Assembly (NCBI GenBank): GCA_947478535.1
Contig: CANJXD010000088.1
Location: forward strand, 1 to 14,937
Length of the DNA stretch: 14,937 nucleotides
DNA from: Acetobacteraceae bacterium
GTDB taxonomy: Bacteria > Pseudomonadota > Alphaproteobacteria > Acetobacterales > Acetobacteraceae
Reading direction: 5' to 3'
Shown here: positions 14,423-14,937 of the stretch, one piece after another
Position numbering within the stretch: the first letter of the stretch is position 1
How the letters are laid out: each line of letters begins with the position of its first letter
Made by a program: the position numbers and the translations under genes
Notes under the pieces: generated by a model
Database searches by the model: none
Told to the model about the DNA's origin: nothing
What the model saw: only the letters and a program-made list of their open reading frames with translations

Positions 14423-14502
14423 TGTTCGTTAACCTATGAACAGTCTGGTTGAGATTCGCGACCGAAAACAAGTGTCGCGTGTGGAATTGCTGTCCCCTGC
14501 CC
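14414..14502 (-). promoter_or_regulatory. AT-richer spacer, possible promoter or regulatory region of the aminotransferase
   Basis: An 89-base spacer between the phosphoglycosyl transferase stop and the aminotransferase. It is visibly less GC-rich than everything around it. It holds the inverted repeat CGCGAC (14457-14462) / GTCGCG (14474-14479) with an 11-base loop, and overlaps the ATCAAC/GTTGAT repeat. I could not place convincing -35/-10 boxes. No T-run follows the stem, so a terminator is not supported. The region could hold an internal promoter for the rest of the cluster. Confidence 0.35.
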
Positions 14503-14937
14503 TCAGAAATCCGGCGCCACCCCGGATTCAGCGGGCGTCGCGCCGCGTCCGCTCAGCCACACAAGCAGACTCTGCGCCAGCAATCGCAGATCAGTGGGCA
14601 GGTGGGCGGGGCTGGCGCCATAGGCCGCGTCGCGTTCCAGCCGCTCGGCCCAGGCGATGGCGTGCCGCCCAGCCGCGATGGAAGGCCCGACCAGCCCCGG
14701 CCGCGCCCGCAGCCGCAGCGCCTGGCGGGGGGAATAATGCGCGAGGTAGGAGGCAGGCAGCGGGCGGGGCCCGACCAGGCTCATCTCACCCCGCAGCACA
14801 TTGAGGAGCTGCGGCAGTTCATCCAGTCCGCTGGCGCGCAGGCGCTGGCCGAAGCGGGTGAGGCGGGCGGCATCCGGCGCATCCCCCGGCGCCATGGAGC
14901 GGAACTTCAGGATGGCGAAGGGCGCACCGCCACGCCC
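14503..14937 (-). CDS. PglC-like phosphoglycosyl transferase (bacterial sugar transferase), N-terminus off the window
   Basis: The last 144 residues of a bacterial sugar transferase (PF02397), which transfers a sugar phosphate from a UDP-sugar to undecaprenyl phosphate at the inner membrane and so starts a lipid-linked glycan. At the window edge the frame reads GRGGAPFAILKFRSM, matching the conserved KFRSM core. It continues with GLDELPQLLNVLRGEMSLVG, which contains the catalytic Asp-Glu pair (about 14823-14818), then GPRPLPASYLAHY. The short C-terminal part is the PglC (monotopic, small) type. The usual PG-x-x-GWAQV-x-GRN segment is replaced by PGLVGPSIAAGRHAIAW, an odd variant. The first ATG inside the window (14895) is internal. 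The N-terminal membrane hairpin must lie to the right of 14937. The aminotransferase follows downstream after 89 bases. Confidence 0.9.
   Translation of the reverse strand, partial: GRGGAPFAILKFRSMAPGDAPDAARLTRFGQRLRASGLDELPQLLNVLRGEMSLVGPRPLPASYLAHYSPRQALRLRARPGLVGPSIAAGRHAIAWAERLERDAAYGASPAHLPTDLRLLAQSLLVWLSGRGATPAESGVAPDF

Overview
The window is very GC-rich (roughly 70% or more by eye). Its gene content is alphaproteobacterial: a Ccm system I cytochrome c maturation operon, GTG/TTG starts, and many 4-base stop/start overlaps. An Acetobacteraceae/Rhodospirillales-type genome (Roseomonas-like) is my best guess. It is an inference from composition and gene style, not a search result. Because of the GC content, long spurious open frames lie opposite almost every real gene. 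I chose frames by protein family, start signals and overlaps.

Layout, left to right. (1) 1-1530, minus: the start-proximal 510 codons of a large Pro/Ala-rich low-complexity protein with three in-frame tandem repeats; it runs off the left edge. (2) 1628-2947, minus: a class I dihydroorotase (pyrC type). (3) 3096-4346, plus: a polytopic O-antigen ligase/polymerase family protein, divergent from pyrC. (4) 5440-4354, minus: a three-gene overlapping operon of YciI-like, EVE-domain and Rieske [2Fe-2S] proteins. (5) 5540-10901, plus: a contiguous ccmC-D-E-F-G-H-I operon for cytochrome c maturation, without ccmA/ccmB in the window. (6) 14937-10922, minus: a surface-glycan cluster. In transcription order it holds a PglC-like phosphoglycosyl transferase (cut by the right edge), a PglE-like DegT/DnrJ aminotransferase, a WbuB-like glycosyltransferase broken by a deletion plus frameshift, and an intact GT4 glycosyltransferase.

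How they work together. In the ccm operon, CcmC/D load heme onto CcmE in the periplasm. CcmG and CcmH handle apocytochrome thiols, and CcmF/H/I perform heme ligation. Most joints are ATGA, GTGA or TTGA overlaps, and ccmC-ccmD is bridged by a 9-codon mini-ORF. In the glycan cluster, the aminotransferase would make an amino-dideoxy UDP-sugar, the phosphoglycosyl transferase would put a sugar phosphate on undecaprenyl phosphate, and the GTs would extend it. The ligase-family gene at 3096 is a possible but unlinked later step.

Most notable points: the disrupted glycosyltransferase at 12061-13157; a perfect 9+1+9 palindrome abutting the ccmC start; the ccmC/ccmD mini-ORF; the hairpin plus T-run at the ccmF-ccmG joint; the aminotransferase with no ATG start and a hairpin in its N-terminal region; and the repeat-rich protein at the left edge. 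I found no convincing novel multi-gene system, mobile element, CRISPR array, tRNA or rRNA. No stretch longer than about 150 bases lacks a gene.
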